This document shows positions 10,356 through 22,145 of a stretch of DNA of 47,323 nucleotides, in pieces (position 1 is the stretch's first letter; the number at the start of each line of letters is the position of its first letter). The DNA lies in contig JAHFVD010000059.1 in NCBI GenBank assembly GCA_023264735.1, forward strand, positions 1-47,323. The letters run 5' to 3'. The position numbers were made by a program, and so were the translations under genes. Under the pieces are notes generated by a model. The model was given only the letters and a program-made list of their open reading frames with translations, ran no database searches and had not been told where the DNA came from. The DNA comes from Mycobacterium sp. GTDB lineage: Bacteria; Actinomycetota; Actinomycetes; Mycobacteriales; Mycobacteriaceae.

Positions 10356-10952
10356 GTGAGTCAGCCCCTGGATCCGGTCCGCGCCCATGTGCGTGGCCAC
10401 TTCGCCGAAGCCGGGACCGATGCCGAGCCGGATTCGGCGAGTGTGACCTTCCTGGGACTCGAACGCCTCGAAGTGTTGCGATTCGGGCCGGACCCGCAAG
10501 GCGTGACCCACTATGTGACGCTTGGGTGTTCGCGGCACCCGATGACCGAGCCGACCGCCGGTATCGCCGACCCCCTGCTCGGCCCGCGGGCCGAGATCGT
10601 GCTCTCACTACGCGCCACCACACCCACCACGGGTCTGGCCCGCAGCCTGGCCGTGGTGGCCGCGACGCCTGCTGTGGAAGGCGTGGTGCTGGTCGCCGAC
10701 GCATTGATCGACCTGTCCGCACCGCTGTGGGGCGGTGCCGCGTTCACCGCTGTGCTGCTTGGTGATTCGGCCATCGTCGACCTGCCGCTGGAGGCACCCC
10801 GGGAACCGGTTCATTTCCTGGCAGCCACGCCGGTCACCCAGACCGAAGCCGCGTGGGTGCGGCTCAAGGGCGCCGACGCCATGCGCCAGGCATGGCTCGA
10901 CGACGGTGTCGACGTGCTGGATCCAAACCGGCGTGCCGCCCAGCCGGGCTAG
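10356..10952 (+). CDS. Suppressor-of-fused (SUFU) domain protein appended to the sugABC operon
   Basis: Soluble protein of 198 residues. The core (about 45-185) fits the bacterial suppressor-of-fused family: GVTHYVTLGCSRHP, then GPRAEIVLSLR, then HFLAATPVTQTEAAWVRLKG with a closing DGVDVLDPNRR. Start GTG 10356 directly follows the sugC TAA, so it is almost certainly co-transcribed and coupled. SUFU domains in bacteria have no established enzymatic activity and often act as protein-binding or immunity-like modules (family knowledge). No role in trehalose uptake is known; I do not recall such a gene after sugC in M. tuberculosis. The family call rests on motif memory. Confidence 0.7.
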   Translation: MSQPLDPVRAHVRGHFAEAGTDAEPDSASVTFLGLERLEVLRFGPDPQGVTHYVTLGCSRHPMTEPTAGIADPLLGPRAEIVLSLRATTPTTGLARSLAVVAATPAVEGVVLVADALIDLSAPLWGGAAFTAVLLGDSAIVDLPLEAPREPVHFLAATPVTQTEAAWVRLKGADAMRQAWLDDGVDVLDPNRRAAQPG

Positions 10953-10967
10953 ACGCCGGAGTTCGTT

Positions 10968-12077
10968 CTACAGCCAGTGATTGCGGCGGAAGTTGAAATA
11001 CAGGAACCCGCAGACCGTCACCATCAGTGCCAGCACGGCCGGGTAACCGTACGTCCACGACAGTTCGGGCATGTGCTCGAAGTTCATGCCGTAGATGCCG
11101 GCGATCATCGTCGGCACCGCCGCGATCGCGACCCACGCCGAGATCTTGCGCATGTCGAGGTTCTGTTGCATGCCCACCTTGGCGAGCTCGGCCTGTACCA
11201 GAGAGCTGAGCAACTCGTCATAGCTCGAGATCTGGTCACCGGCCTGGCTCTGCAAGCTGAGTACGTCGCGCATATAGCGCAGAACTTCTTTGGTCATCAG
11301 GTCTTTGTGGTCGGTGGTGATCTTCTGCAGCGCGGCGGTCAGCGGACCCACCGCGCGACGCATCTCCACGACTTCGCGCTTGAGCATGTAGATCTGTGCG
11401 ATGTCGGTCTTGAGGTCGGGGGAGAAGGTCTCTTCCTCGATGGTGTCGATATCGCATTCGATCAGGCGTGCGACATCGAGGTAGCTCTCGACGACATGCT
11501 CGGCGATGGCGTGCATCACGGCGTACGGGCCCAGAGCGAGTTGGAGATGCTCGGCCTCCAGATGATGACGGAGCCCGGCCAGGCCCGTGTGGTCGCCGTG
11601 CCGGACGGTGACCACATAGTCGGCTCCGACGAACACCATGATCTCGCCGGTCTCGACGATCTGGCGGGCCTGCGCCACGGATTCGTGCGGCACGTACTTC
11701 ACCGTCTTGACGATCAGGAACAGCGCATCGTCATAGCGCTCCACTTTGGGCCGCTGGTGCGCGTGCACGGCGTCCTCAACCGCGATCGGATGCAGATTGA
11801 AGGTGTGTGCCACCGACTCCATCTGATGCTCGTCGGGCTCATGCAACCCCAGCCACACGAACGCCTTCTGCCCCTCGGCGCACAGCTCGTGAACCTTGGC
11901 CAGTGCGGCTGCATGGGTGTACTTGCCGGGCAGGCGCTGCCCGTCCACGTAGATCGCGCAGTCGACCATCGCGCGGGCGACGGGTACATGAATACGTCTG
12001 GCGTCGATCTCAGCGGGAGCGGTGGTGGATCGGCCGGGACCGAGTAGCGACGGTGGCAAAGGACGGAACGACGGCAT
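10968..12077 (-). CDS. corA: CorA magnesium/cobalt channel
   Basis: CorA-type divalent metal channel, 369 residues, at the position of Rv1239c. The long soluble N-terminal domain ends in a coiled-coil stalk (LKREVVEMRRAVGPLTAALQ). The diagnostic pore motif GMN is at 330-332 (GIYGMNFEHMPE), followed by the second helix and the basic tail FNFRRNHWL. ATG 12077 is preferred over GTG 12095 because GGGAGG sits 6 nt before it. A TAGCAT -10 box at 12130-12135 on this strand would give a short leader. Convergent with the SUFU gene, 15 bp away. Confidence 0.95.
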   Translation of the reverse strand: MPSFRPLPPSLLGPGRSTTAPAEIDARRIHVPVARAMVDCAIYVDGQRLPGKYTHAAALAKVHELCAEGQKAFVWLGLHEPDEHQMESVAHTFNLHPIAVEDAVHAHQRPKVERYDDALFLIVKTVKYVPHESVAQARQIVETGEIMVFVGADYVVTVRHGDHTGLAGLRHHLEAEHLQLALGPYAVMHAIAEHVVESYLDVARLIECDIDTIEEETFSPDLKTDIAQIYMLKREVVEMRRAVGPLTAALQKITTDHKDLMTKEVLRYMRDVLSLQSQAGDQISSYDELLSSLVQAELAKVGMQQNLDMRKISAWVAIAAVPTMIAGIYGMNFEHMPELSWTYGYPAVLALMVTVCGFLYFNFRRNHWL

Positions 12078-12203
12078 GGTGCGACCTCCCCTCACGCGGC
12101 GGGTGGGGCCCCGATGGGCCCGAGTGGAAATGCTACGCGTCAGTAGCTTTCCAGGCGTACTTCACTGCGGGGGAACCCTGCTCAGTGAGGTTCTGGGGGC
12201 GAG

Positions 12204-12209
12204 TACCCT
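12204..12209 (+). promoter_or_regulatory. -10 box TACCCT, leaderless promoter for malic enzyme
   Basis: TACCCT lies 6 nt before GTG 12216, and no ribosome binding site precedes that start. This is the classical mycobacterial leaderless arrangement. Confidence 0.5.
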
Positions 12210-12215
12210 GACGCC

Positions 12216-13385
12216 GTGTCCGAAATGGTGAGTACCCCCCGCGTCGTCATCGACGATGAAGAGATCTTCGCCGCTCACGTCGGCGGGAAGCTGTCCGTCG
12301 AACTGAAGGCGCCGCTGGACACCCAGCGGGCGTTGTCGATTGCCTACACCCCGGGCGTAGCCCAGGTCAGCCGCGCGATCGCGTCCGACCACACCCTGGC
12401 CAAGAAGTACACCTGGGCCAATCGCCTGGTCGCGGTGATCAGCGACGGTACCGCGGTCCTCGGCCTGGGCGACATCGGTCCCGCCGCGTCGCTTCCGGTG
12501 ATGGAGGGCAAGTCCGCACTGTTCAAGACGTTCGGCGGCCTGGACTCGATCCCGATCGTGCTCGACACGAAGGATCCTGACGAGATCGTCGAGACGATCA
12601 TCCGGCTGCGCCCGACGTTCGGTGCCGTCAACCTCGAGGACATCTCCGCGCCCCGATGCTTCGAGATCGAGCAGCGCCTCATCGAGGCACTGGACTGCCC
12701 GGTCATGCACGACGACCAGCACGGCACCGCGATCGTCGTCCTCGCCGCGCTGCTGGGCGCCACCAAGTTTCTCGATCGCGACATGCACGAGCTGAAGGTG
12801 GTCATGTCGGGTGCGGGTGCCGCAGGCGTCGCCTGCACAAACATCCTGCTGGCCGCGGGCATCGCCGACATCACGGTGCTGGACAGCCAGGGCATCTTGC
12901 ACACCGGCCGCGACGACATGAACTCGGTCAAGGCAGAGCTGGCTACGCGGACCAACCCTCGGGGGCTCACAGGTGGGATCGCCGAGGCGCTCAATGGCGC
13001 GGACGTGTTCTTGGGGGTCTCGGCCGGACTCGTGCCCGAAGAACTGATCGCGACGATGACACCGGGCGGCATCGTGTTCGCGATGTCCAACCCCGATCCC
13101 GAAATCCACCCGGACGCCGCACGCAAGCATGCCGCCGTGGTCGCGACCGGGCGAAGCGACTTCCCCAACCAGATCAACAATGTTCTGGCGTTCCCGGGGG
13201 TGTTCCGCGGTGCGCTCGACGCCGGTGCTCGGCGCATCACCGAGAAGATGAAAGTCGCAGCGGCAGAGGCGATCTTCTCCGTTGTCGGCGACGATCTCGC
13301 GGCCGACCACATCGTGCCCAGCCCGCTGGATCCGCGGGTCGGGCCTGCGGTCGCTGCGGCGGTGGCCGCGGCATCCGAAGCCTAG
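12216..13385 (+). CDS. NAD(P)-dependent malic enzyme, short bacterial form
   Basis: Oxidative decarboxylation of malate to pyruvate, linking the TCA cycle with pyruvate metabolism. It has 389 residues, the short bacterial type. Seen motifs: SIAYTPGVA (41-49), GDIGPAASLPVMEGKS with the catalytic-type Lys99, LEDISAPRCFEIE (140-152, metal-binding acids), DDQHGTAIV (166-174), and the dinucleotide fold SGAGAAGVA (198-206). GTG 12216 is taken as a leaderless start; ATG 12225 is an alternative. In M. tuberculosis the same locus carries mdh (malate dehydrogenase), so a different malate enzyme occupies the slot here. Confidence 0.93.
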   Translation: MSEMVSTPRVVIDDEEIFAAHVGGKLSVELKAPLDTQRALSIAYTPGVAQVSRAIASDHTLAKKYTWANRLVAVISDGTAVLGLGDIGPAASLPVMEGKSALFKTFGGLDSIPIVLDTKDPDEIVETIIRLRPTFGAVNLEDISAPRCFEIEQRLIEALDCPVMHDDQHGTAIVVLAALLGATKFLDRDMHELKVVMSGAGAAGVACTNILLAAGIADITVLDSQGILHTGRDDMNSVKAELATRTNPRGLTGGIAEALNGADVFLGVSAGLVPEELIATMTPGGIVFAMSNPDPEIHPDAARKHAAVVATGRSDFPNQINNVLAFPGVFRGALDAGARRITEKMKVAAAEAIFSVVGDDLAADHIVPSPLDPRVGPAVAAAVAAASEA

Positions 13386-13408
13386 GGCGAAACCTCTTGA
13401 GGCCGACG

Positions 13409-14248
13409 ATGTTTCGCCGGCTGGTGCTGGGACTGCTGGCTCTGGTGGTCGTGGCGTGCGGATCCCCGTCGCCGGCTCCGTCGTTGGCGGTCGGCGCGAC
13501 GGCCGACCCGGAAATGAGCCTGCTTGCTCATCTGTATGCCGCGGCACTGCGCTCCTACGGCAGTGCCGCGCATGTGCAGGTCGTCGACGACCCCTTGGCG
13601 GCACTGGATTCCGGCGCTGTCAGTGTGGTGCCGGGATTCACCGGTCGGCTGCTGGAGACATTCGCCCCGGGTACGACGGTCAGGTCGGATTCGCAGGTGT
13701 ATCGCGCGTTGGTCGGGGTGCTGCCCGAAGGGGTCGCGGCCGGCGATTACACCACCTCAGCCGAGGACAAGCCCGCGCTGGCCGTCACCGATGCGACCGC
13801 CACAGCGTGGGGTAGCCGCGACCTCGCCGCGCTGGTGAGTCACTGCGCCGGGCTACGGGTGGGGGCGGTCTCGCACGCCCGCGGGCTGCCCACCGTGGTG
13901 GGCGACTGCACGTGGGGGCCCGTGCACGAATTCCCGGATCAGAAAACGATGTTCGCGGCGCTGCGGGCCGGGGACGTCACGGCCGCCTGGACGAGCACCG
14001 CCGACACCGGCATACCGGCTGAGTTCGTCGTGCTCGCCGACCGCAAACCCGCGCTGGTGATGGCCGAGAACATCGTGCCGCTGTATCGGCGCAACGAACT
14101 CGACCAACAGCAGGTCCGCGCGATCAACGAACTCGCCGGCGTGCTCGACACCGGGTCTCTCGTCGACATGCGTCAGCACGTCGCCGAGGGCCGCGATCCA
14201 CGGTCAGTCGCCGAGGACTGGTTGTCGGCACATCCGTTGGGCCGCTGA
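13409..14248 (+). CDS. lpqZ: LpqZ-like lipoprotein, osmoprotectant-type substrate-binding protein
   Basis: Exported lipoprotein of 279 residues. The signal peptide ends in lipobox VVVAC with Cys17. The rest resembles OpuAC-type glycine betaine binding proteins: an early DPEMSLLAHLYAAALRSYG segment, VVPGFTGRLLETFAPGT, and a C-terminal INELAGVLDTGSLVDM region. GAGG at 13399-13402 is correctly spaced from ATG 13409. There is no ABC permease or ATPase nearby, so its transporter partner, if any, is encoded elsewhere. Position matches Rv1244. Confidence 0.88.
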   Translation: MFRRLVLGLLALVVVACGSPSPAPSLAVGATADPEMSLLAHLYAAALRSYGSAAHVQVVDDPLAALDSGAVSVVPGFTGRLLETFAPGTTVRSDSQVYRALVGVLPEGVAAGDYTTSAEDKPALAVTDATATAWGSRDLAALVSHCAGLRVGAVSHARGLPTVVGDCTWGPVHEFPDQKTMFAALRAGDVTAAWTSTADTGIPAEFVVLADRKPALVMAENIVPLYRRNELDQQQVRAINELAGVLDTGSLVDMRQHVAEGRDPRSVAEDWLSAHPLGR

Positions 14249-14253
14249 CGAAT

Positions 14254-15084
14254 TCAGCGCGTCGGTGGGGCGAGTTTGGGAAGCACCGTGGAGAACAGCT
14301 GCTGATAGCCCGAGCCGGTGATCCGCACGATCACGTCGAGGATCTTGGCGTCGGCGCCGACCAGCACCCGAGCCTTGTTCTTGCGTACGGCGTCGAGGAT
14401 GATCTGGGCGGCCCGCTCCGGTGTCGTGCGGGCCAGCTTCTTGTCGAACGCCTGCGCCATCGCGGCCTGGTCGAGTCCTTCGGCGACGGTGGAATTGCGG
14501 GCGATGGCGGTCTTGATCCCGCCCGGGTGCACGGTGGTCACCTTGACCGGGTGCTTGGCCAGGATCATCTCCTGGCGCAAGGCTTCGGTGAACCCGCGAA
14601 CGGCGAACTTGGCCGAGTTGTAGGCGGCCTGGCCGGGCACCGAGAAGATCCCGAACAGGCTGGAGACGTTGACGACGTGGCCGTCACCGGACTCGATCAG
14701 GTAGGGCAGAAACACCTTGGTGCCGTTGACGACGCCCCAGAAGTCGACGTCCATCACCCGCTCGATGTCCTTGTACTGGCTGATCTCGACATCACCGGAG
14801 AACGCGATGCCGGCGTTGTTGTAGATCTGGTTGACCTTGCCGAAGTGCGCCTTGACCCCGTCGGCGTAGGCCTGGAAGGCCTCCCGTTCGGTGACGTTGA
14901 GGCGGTCTGCCTTGACGTCGACGCCGATCGACTTGAGCCGCTCCTCGGTCACCGCGAGCCCCTCGGTGTCGATATCACTGATGGCGACCTTCGCGCCGGA
15001 GCGACCCAGCTCGATCGCCAACGCCTGGCCGATGCCTGACCCGGCCCCGGTCACCACCGCTACCTTCCCGGCAAACCCGTGCAT
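14254..15084 (-). CDS. Short-chain dehydrogenase/reductase (Rv1245c type)
   Basis: Classical SDR of 276 residues. The cofactor motif TGAGSGIG is at 12-19, an acidic SDID pair near 37-40 favours NAD(H), NNAG follows at about 89-92, and the Ser-Tyr-Lys triad is S141/S142, Y155, K159 (YNSAK). The C-terminal tail carries extra residues (KNKARVLVGADAKILDVIVR) common in mycobacterial SDRs. ATG 15084 is chosen because GGAGGAG lies 6-7 nt before it; GTG 15090 would sit on the ribosome site. Convergent with lpqZ, separated by 5 bp. The substrate is unknown. Confidence 0.9.
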   Translation of the reverse strand: MHGFAGKVAVVTGAGSGIGQALAIELGRSGAKVAISDIDTEGLAVTEERLKSIGVDVKADRLNVTEREAFQAYADGVKAHFGKVNQIYNNAGIAFSGDVEISQYKDIERVMDVDFWGVVNGTKVFLPYLIESGDGHVVNVSSLFGIFSVPGQAAYNSAKFAVRGFTEALRQEMILAKHPVKVTTVHPGGIKTAIARNSTVAEGLDQAAMAQAFDKKLARTTPERAAQIILDAVRKNKARVLVGADAKILDVIVRITGSGYQQLFSTVLPKLAPPTR

Positions 15085-15127
15085 GAACACTCCTCCGAGT
15101 TGTTTGACGTGTGTTTAGTGGGACCAA

Positions 15128-15168
15128 GGGTATCGGGCTACCCCCCGCGGGTAACAGGGGGATACCCG
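15128..15168. promoter_or_regulatory. Two tandem GGGTA...TACCC palindromes between divergent genes
   Basis: GGGTA-N6-TACCC (15128-15143) and CGGGTA-N9-TACCCG (15148-15168) lie in the divergent region between the SDR and the DUF732 gene. The two GGGTA halves start 21 bp apart, two helical turns. The first half contains TACCCT on the minus strand (15127-15132), a possible -10 box for the SDR. This looks like a repressor operator; no regulator is identified. Confidence 0.35.
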
Positions 15169-15185
15169 TCCGCGATGCTTAGAGC

Positions 15186-15560
15186 ATGATGTTTCGCCGG
15201 ATTTCCAGCGCCGCGGCCGTTGCCGGTTTGATCGCCGGCGCGATGGCGCTGGCGGCGCCTGCCCAGGCCGACACCAGCACCGACGACTTCCTGAATGCGC
15301 TGAGCAGCGCCGGCATCACCGGGATCGATCCGGGACAGGCCGTTGAGCTGGGGCAGTCGATCTGCCCGCTGCTGGCAGACCGCAGCCAGAACACCGCCGA
15401 TATCGCGTCCACCGTCGCCGACCGCCTGGGCCGGCCGCTCGGCCCGGCCACCATGTTCACCGGCCTCGCGGTCTCGTTCCTCTGCCCGCGCGCCGTGCAG
15501 GACTTGGCCAACGGCCAGACGCCGATCCCGCTGCCGTTGCTGGGCAACCTCGGTTTTTAG
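15186..15560 (+). CDS. Secreted DUF732 family protein
   Basis: Small exported protein of 124 residues. The signal peptide MMFRRISSAAAVAGLIAGAM is followed by a likely cleavage after AQA (about residue 28). The mature part fits DUF732: DDFLNALSSAGITGIDPGQA, then a conserved Cys near 59 (GQSICPLL) and another in VSFLCPRAVQDL, probably forming a disulfide. The start is ATG 15186 or 15189; neither has a good ribosome site. DUF732 proteins are abundant in mycobacteria and have no known role. Confidence 0.82.
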   Translation: MMFRRISSAAAVAGLIAGAMALAAPAQADTSTDDFLNALSSAGITGIDPGQAVELGQSICPLLADRSQNTADIASTVADRLGRPLGPATMFTGLAVSFLCPRAVQDLANGQTPIPLPLLGNLGF

Positions 15561-15584
15561 CTGCGCGCCGGTCCGAGGAGGATC

Positions 15585-15590
15585 TAGCGT
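15585..15590 (+). promoter_or_regulatory. -10 box TAGCGT, leaderless promoter for the SRPBCC gene
   Basis: TAGCGT is 6 nt before ATG 15597. A purine-rich GAGGAGG lies at about 15575-15581 but is too far from the start to act as a normal ribosome site. Confidence 0.4.
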
Positions 15591-15596
15591 CCCTTC

Positions 15597-16052
15597 ATGG
15601 CCATTGAGCTAGCCTGCGAGGCCGATATCGGCTGCGCGGCTCAGCGGATATTCGACGTCATCACCGATCTGCGCGGCCAGGGCAGCTGGCTGTCGCAGTC
15701 GTCGGCGTTCAAGGGCACCGAGGACATCTCGGCCGGTCCGGTGGCCAAGGGCACGACCTATCGCGAGCCGGGACCGTTCGGGGTGCGCAACGGTGTCATC
15801 ACCGAATTCGAGCCGCCCACCGCCGTCACCTTCCACCAGCCGATGACACTCAAACTGCACGCCGGCGTCCTCGACATCACGTTGCGCTACACATTGACAC
15901 CGCGCGGCCCGAACACGACGCACGTCCGGCGGGTCTGCTCGCTCACGATGCCCGCCCACCTCACCGTGTTTGCGCCGGTGTTCGTCCGTGCCTTCCGCGC
16001 CGAGAGTGGGCGCACCCTGGAGTCGTTGAAGGCGCACGCCGACGCCCTCTGA
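15597..16052 (+). CDS. SRPBCC (START-like) family protein
   Basis: Soluble protein of 151 residues with the polyketide cyclase/SRPBCC layout: an opening strand IELACEADIGCAAQRIFDVI, a DLRGQGSWL helix turn, a central GTTYREPGPFGVRNGVITEF sheet, and a C-terminal amphipathic helix FRAESGRTLESLKAH. Such proteins bind hydrophobic ligands in a helix-grip pocket; no specific ligand can be named. The start codon ATG 15597 fits a leaderless transcript. It converges on kgd and shares a palindromic 3' region with it. Confidence 0.8.
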   Translation: MAIELACEADIGCAAQRIFDVITDLRGQGSWLSQSSAFKGTEDISAGPVAKGTTYREPGPFGVRNGVITEFEPPTAVTFHQPMTLKLHAGVLDITLRYTLTPRGPNTTHVRRVCSLTMPAHLTVFAPVFVRAFRAESGRTLESLKAHADAL

Positions 16053-16083
16053 GCCCTCCATCGCGGAGCGTGCTGGCGGCGGA

Positions 16084-16093
16084 CGGCTAGGAC

Positions 16094-16100
<7 letters not shown>
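16084..16100. terminator. Palindrome shared by convergent SRPBCC and kgd genes
   Basis: Arms CGGCTAGG and CCTAGCCG are perfect inverted repeats around a single A. The kgd stop codon (16094-16096) lies inside the right arm. The symmetry would serve either direction of transcription, but the loop is very short and no T run follows, so the terminator role is tentative. Confidence 0.35.
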
Positions 16101-19819
<3,719 letters not shown>

Positions 19820-19912
19820 GGCAGTTGCTCGCCTCAATTCCTTCGTCCGGGCAAGCCGCGCTTGGACGGTTCGCCCCCACTTTTGTGCCCCGACACATGG
19901 TCGCCGCCTAAA

Positions 19913-19918
19913 AGGCTA
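19913..19918 (-). promoter_or_regulatory. -10 box TAGCCT candidate for kgd
   Basis: TAGCCT on the minus strand in the 181-bp gap upstream of kgd, within a small inverted repeat (CCT-TTT-AGG). It would give an mRNA leader of roughly 85-90 nt. No convincing -35 box is visible. Confidence 0.3.
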
Positions 19919-20000
19919 ACTCTTCTCACGCGTTCCCGAAGCACGCCAGCAACTTGCCCGTAGCTGGTGCGACAACCGGTCGACAGACGTCGTCGAACGG

Positions 20001-20750
20001 CTATCGTCCCGGCTCGATCGCAGGCAGCAGGTGCAGGCTGACCGGCCACCGGGCCGGCGCGGGCCCAAACGCTGTGCGGGCATTGTTCACTATCTTTTTG
20101 CCCATCATTCGGTTGCCGCCGCCGCCGACCACAGCGCCGATGCCGACGGGCAGCATTTTGCCGAACGCCATCACCGAGCGCTTGAGCGCGTACCGCTTGA
20201 CGAAGTAGCGCATCAGGCGCGTGTTGAGCTGTGACAACGCCGGCAGCGGCAACATCTCGGCACTCTCGGCCAGCCACGCGCCGCTGGTGCGGCCCGGGCC
20301 GAGCAGGTCACCGATGGCACCCTTGCTCTCGTCGCCGACGAGCACGGCCAGCACCAGCGCCCGACGACGCTCCCGCTGCTCGAGCGGAACGCCGTGGACC
20401 TCGGCGATCGCCAGCACGAAAACCGCGGTGGCCTCCAGGAACACCACCGTCTCGCCGGCCACCGCAGACAATGCGGCCAGCGTGCCGATGCCGGGAACCG
20501 CCGCAGCCGAACCGACGGCGGCACCGCTGGCCATCACCGCAGCCAGATAGCGCGTCTCGAGCTTGGTGACGATATCGGCGGGGGTCGCCTCGGGGTTGGA
20601 TCGGCGCAGCCGGGTGACGTATGCCTTGACCGCTGGCGCCTGCACACGCGTGCTGCGCTCGATGATCTGGGAGAGCACCCGCGCCGACATCGTTGCGTCG
20701 TCATCGACCGTCGCCGGCAAGTGTTCGGCGGATCCTCGACGGACCTTCAT
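20001..20750 (-). CDS. Conserved Gly/Ala-rich membrane-associated protein (Rv1249c type)
   Basis: Protein of 249 residues at the Rv1249c position. The N-terminal region (about 20-75) is charged and helical. A long Ala/Gly/Val-rich hydrophobic stretch follows (about 80-130, with SGAAVGSAAAVPGIGTLAAL), then a basic segment RRRALVLAVLVGDESKG. A Gly-rich GIGAVVGGGGNRMMGKK motif lies near the C-terminus, reminiscent of EcsC-type proteins (weak). ATG 20750 has AGGAAGG with good spacing, and TAGCCT at 20777-20782 on this strand is a possible -10. It is divergent from an MFS gene. Function unknown. Confidence 0.75.
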   Translation of the reverse strand: MKVRRGSAEHLPATVDDDATMSARVLSQIIERSTRVQAPAVKAYVTRLRRSNPEATPADIVTKLETRYLAAVMASGAAVGSAAAVPGIGTLAALSAVAGETVVFLEATAVFVLAIAEVHGVPLEQRERRRALVLAVLVGDESKGAIGDLLGPGRTSGAWLAESAEMLPLPALSQLNTRLMRYFVKRYALKRSVMAFGKMLPVGIGAVVGGGGNRMMGKKIVNNARTAFGPAPARWPVSLHLLPAIEPGR

Positions 20751-20813
20751 GGGCGTGCCTTCCTGCTTGTGCCTCCAGGCTAACGAACGACCACACAGGA
20801 AAGGTGCCCTGCG

Positions 20814-22145
20814 GTGATCCCGGTCACGGCGCGTCGGATCGCCGCAGGAGGAACAAATATTGAGTGGCGCGCGCTGTGGGTGGGCATGGCAACATCCCGC
20901 ACTGTGACTGCCACCCACAACCCGACGGCCGAGACCGCGGCGGTGGCAGCTCCCAGCCAGCTGCGGGTGATCGTGGTGCTGGGCGCGATGGTGGCGTTGG
21001 GGCCGCTGACCATCGATATGTACCTGCCCGCGCTGCCGCGGATCGCCAGCGAGCTCGGGGTGTCCTCCTCGGTGGCGCAGCTGACGCTGACCGGCACATT
21101 GGCGGGTCTGGCGCTGGGGCAGCTCATCGTCGGCCCGCTGTCGGACTCGCTGGGCCGTCGCCGCCCGTTGATGGCGGGCATCGTCCTGCACATGCTGGCC
21201 TCGATGCTGTGCCTGTTCGCACCGAACATCGAGGTGCTCAGCGTGGCGCGCGGGCTGCAGGGGATGGGCGCTGCGGCCGCGATGGTGGTGGCCGTCGCCG
21301 TCGTCGGTGACCTGTTCGACGACTCCGAGGCGGCCACGGTCATGTCGCGGCTGATGCTGGTGCTCGGAGTGGCGCCGATCGTCGCGCCGTCGCTGGGTGC
21401 GGCGGTGCTGCTCAAGGCCTCCTGGCACTGGGTGTTCGCCGGGCTGATCGTGTTGGCCGGTGCGCTGCTCGTGGTCGCGGCGCTCGCGCTGCCGGAAACC
21501 CTTCCGCGGGCCAACCGACTCCCGCTCAAGGTCCGGTCGATCACGTCGACCTACCTGCTGCTGCTGCGCGATCTGCGTTTCGTCATCCTGGTCCTGGTGG
21601 GTGCGCTCGGGATGACCGGGCTGTTCGCCTACATCGCCGGTGCCGCGTTCGTCCTCCAGGGCCGGCACGGGCTCGATCAGCAGACCTTCGCGCTGGTGTT
21701 CGGCGCGGGCGCGATCGCCTTTGTCGCGGCCACCCAACTCAATGTCGTGCTGCTGCGCCGGTTCTCACCCCAGCGCATTCTGGTGGGAGCGTTGTCGTTG
21801 GGCACCGTCATCGGTGCGGTGTTCATCGCCCTGTCGGTGACTCACACCGGCGGCATGTACGGCTTCCTGGTCCCCGCCTGGGCCGTCCTGGCGATCATCG
21901 GCTTCGTCATCCCCAATGCTCCGGCCGTCGCACTCTCGCGCCACCACGAAGCCTCCGGAACCGCCGCCGCGCTCCTGGGCGCCGCGCAGTTCACCGTTGG
22001 TGCGGTGATCGCACCCGTGGTGGGCCTGATGGGCAACGACGAGGTCGCGCTGTCGATCGTCATGACCGCCGGTGTGGCGGTCGCGCTGCTGGCCTTGCTG
22101 GCCGCCGGCGGCGGCAAAGATGAATCACCGTTGATACCGCACTGA
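20814..22145 (+). CDS. Bcr/CflA-type multidrug MFS transporter
   Basis: Twelve-helix major facilitator exporter of up to 443 residues. Family marks: helix 1 with GPLTIDMYLPALP, motif A GPLSDSLGRRRP, and motif C-like VAPIVAPSLGAAVL. The start is uncertain: GTG 20814 has AAGG at 9 nt; ATG 20886 would shorten the protein by 24 residues. A strong GGAGGA at 20847-20852 precedes no canonical start in frame at the right distance (only ATT 20859). The last codons and the stop lie inside a dispersed hairpin repeat. It is not the Rv1250 equivalent, which is the next gene. Substrate unknown. Confidence 0.88.
   Translation: MIPVTARRIAAGGTNIEWRALWVGMATSRTVTATHNPTAETAAVAAPSQLRVIVVLGAMVALGPLTIDMYLPALPRIASELGVSSSVAQLTLTGTLAGLALGQLIVGPLSDSLGRRRPLMAGIVLHMLASMLCLFAPNIEVLSVARGLQGMGAAAAMVVAVAVVGDLFDDSEAATVMSRLMLVLGVAPIVAPSLGAAVLLKASWHWVFAGLIVLAGALLVVAALALPETLPRANRLPLKVRSITSTYLLLLRDLRFVILVLVGALGMTGLFAYIAGAAFVLQGRHGLDQQTFALVFGAGAIAFVAATQLNVVLLRRFSPQRILVGALSLGTVIGAVFIALSVTHTGGMYGFLVPAWAVLAIIGFVIPNAPAVALSRHHEASGTAAALLGAAQFTVGAVIAPVVGLMGNDEVALSIVMTAGVAVALLALLAAGGGKDESPLIPH

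Noticed and set aside
8874..10538. A 554-codon open frame opposite sugB-sugC
   Set aside because: Antisense to the ABC transporter genes, with no recognisable domain.
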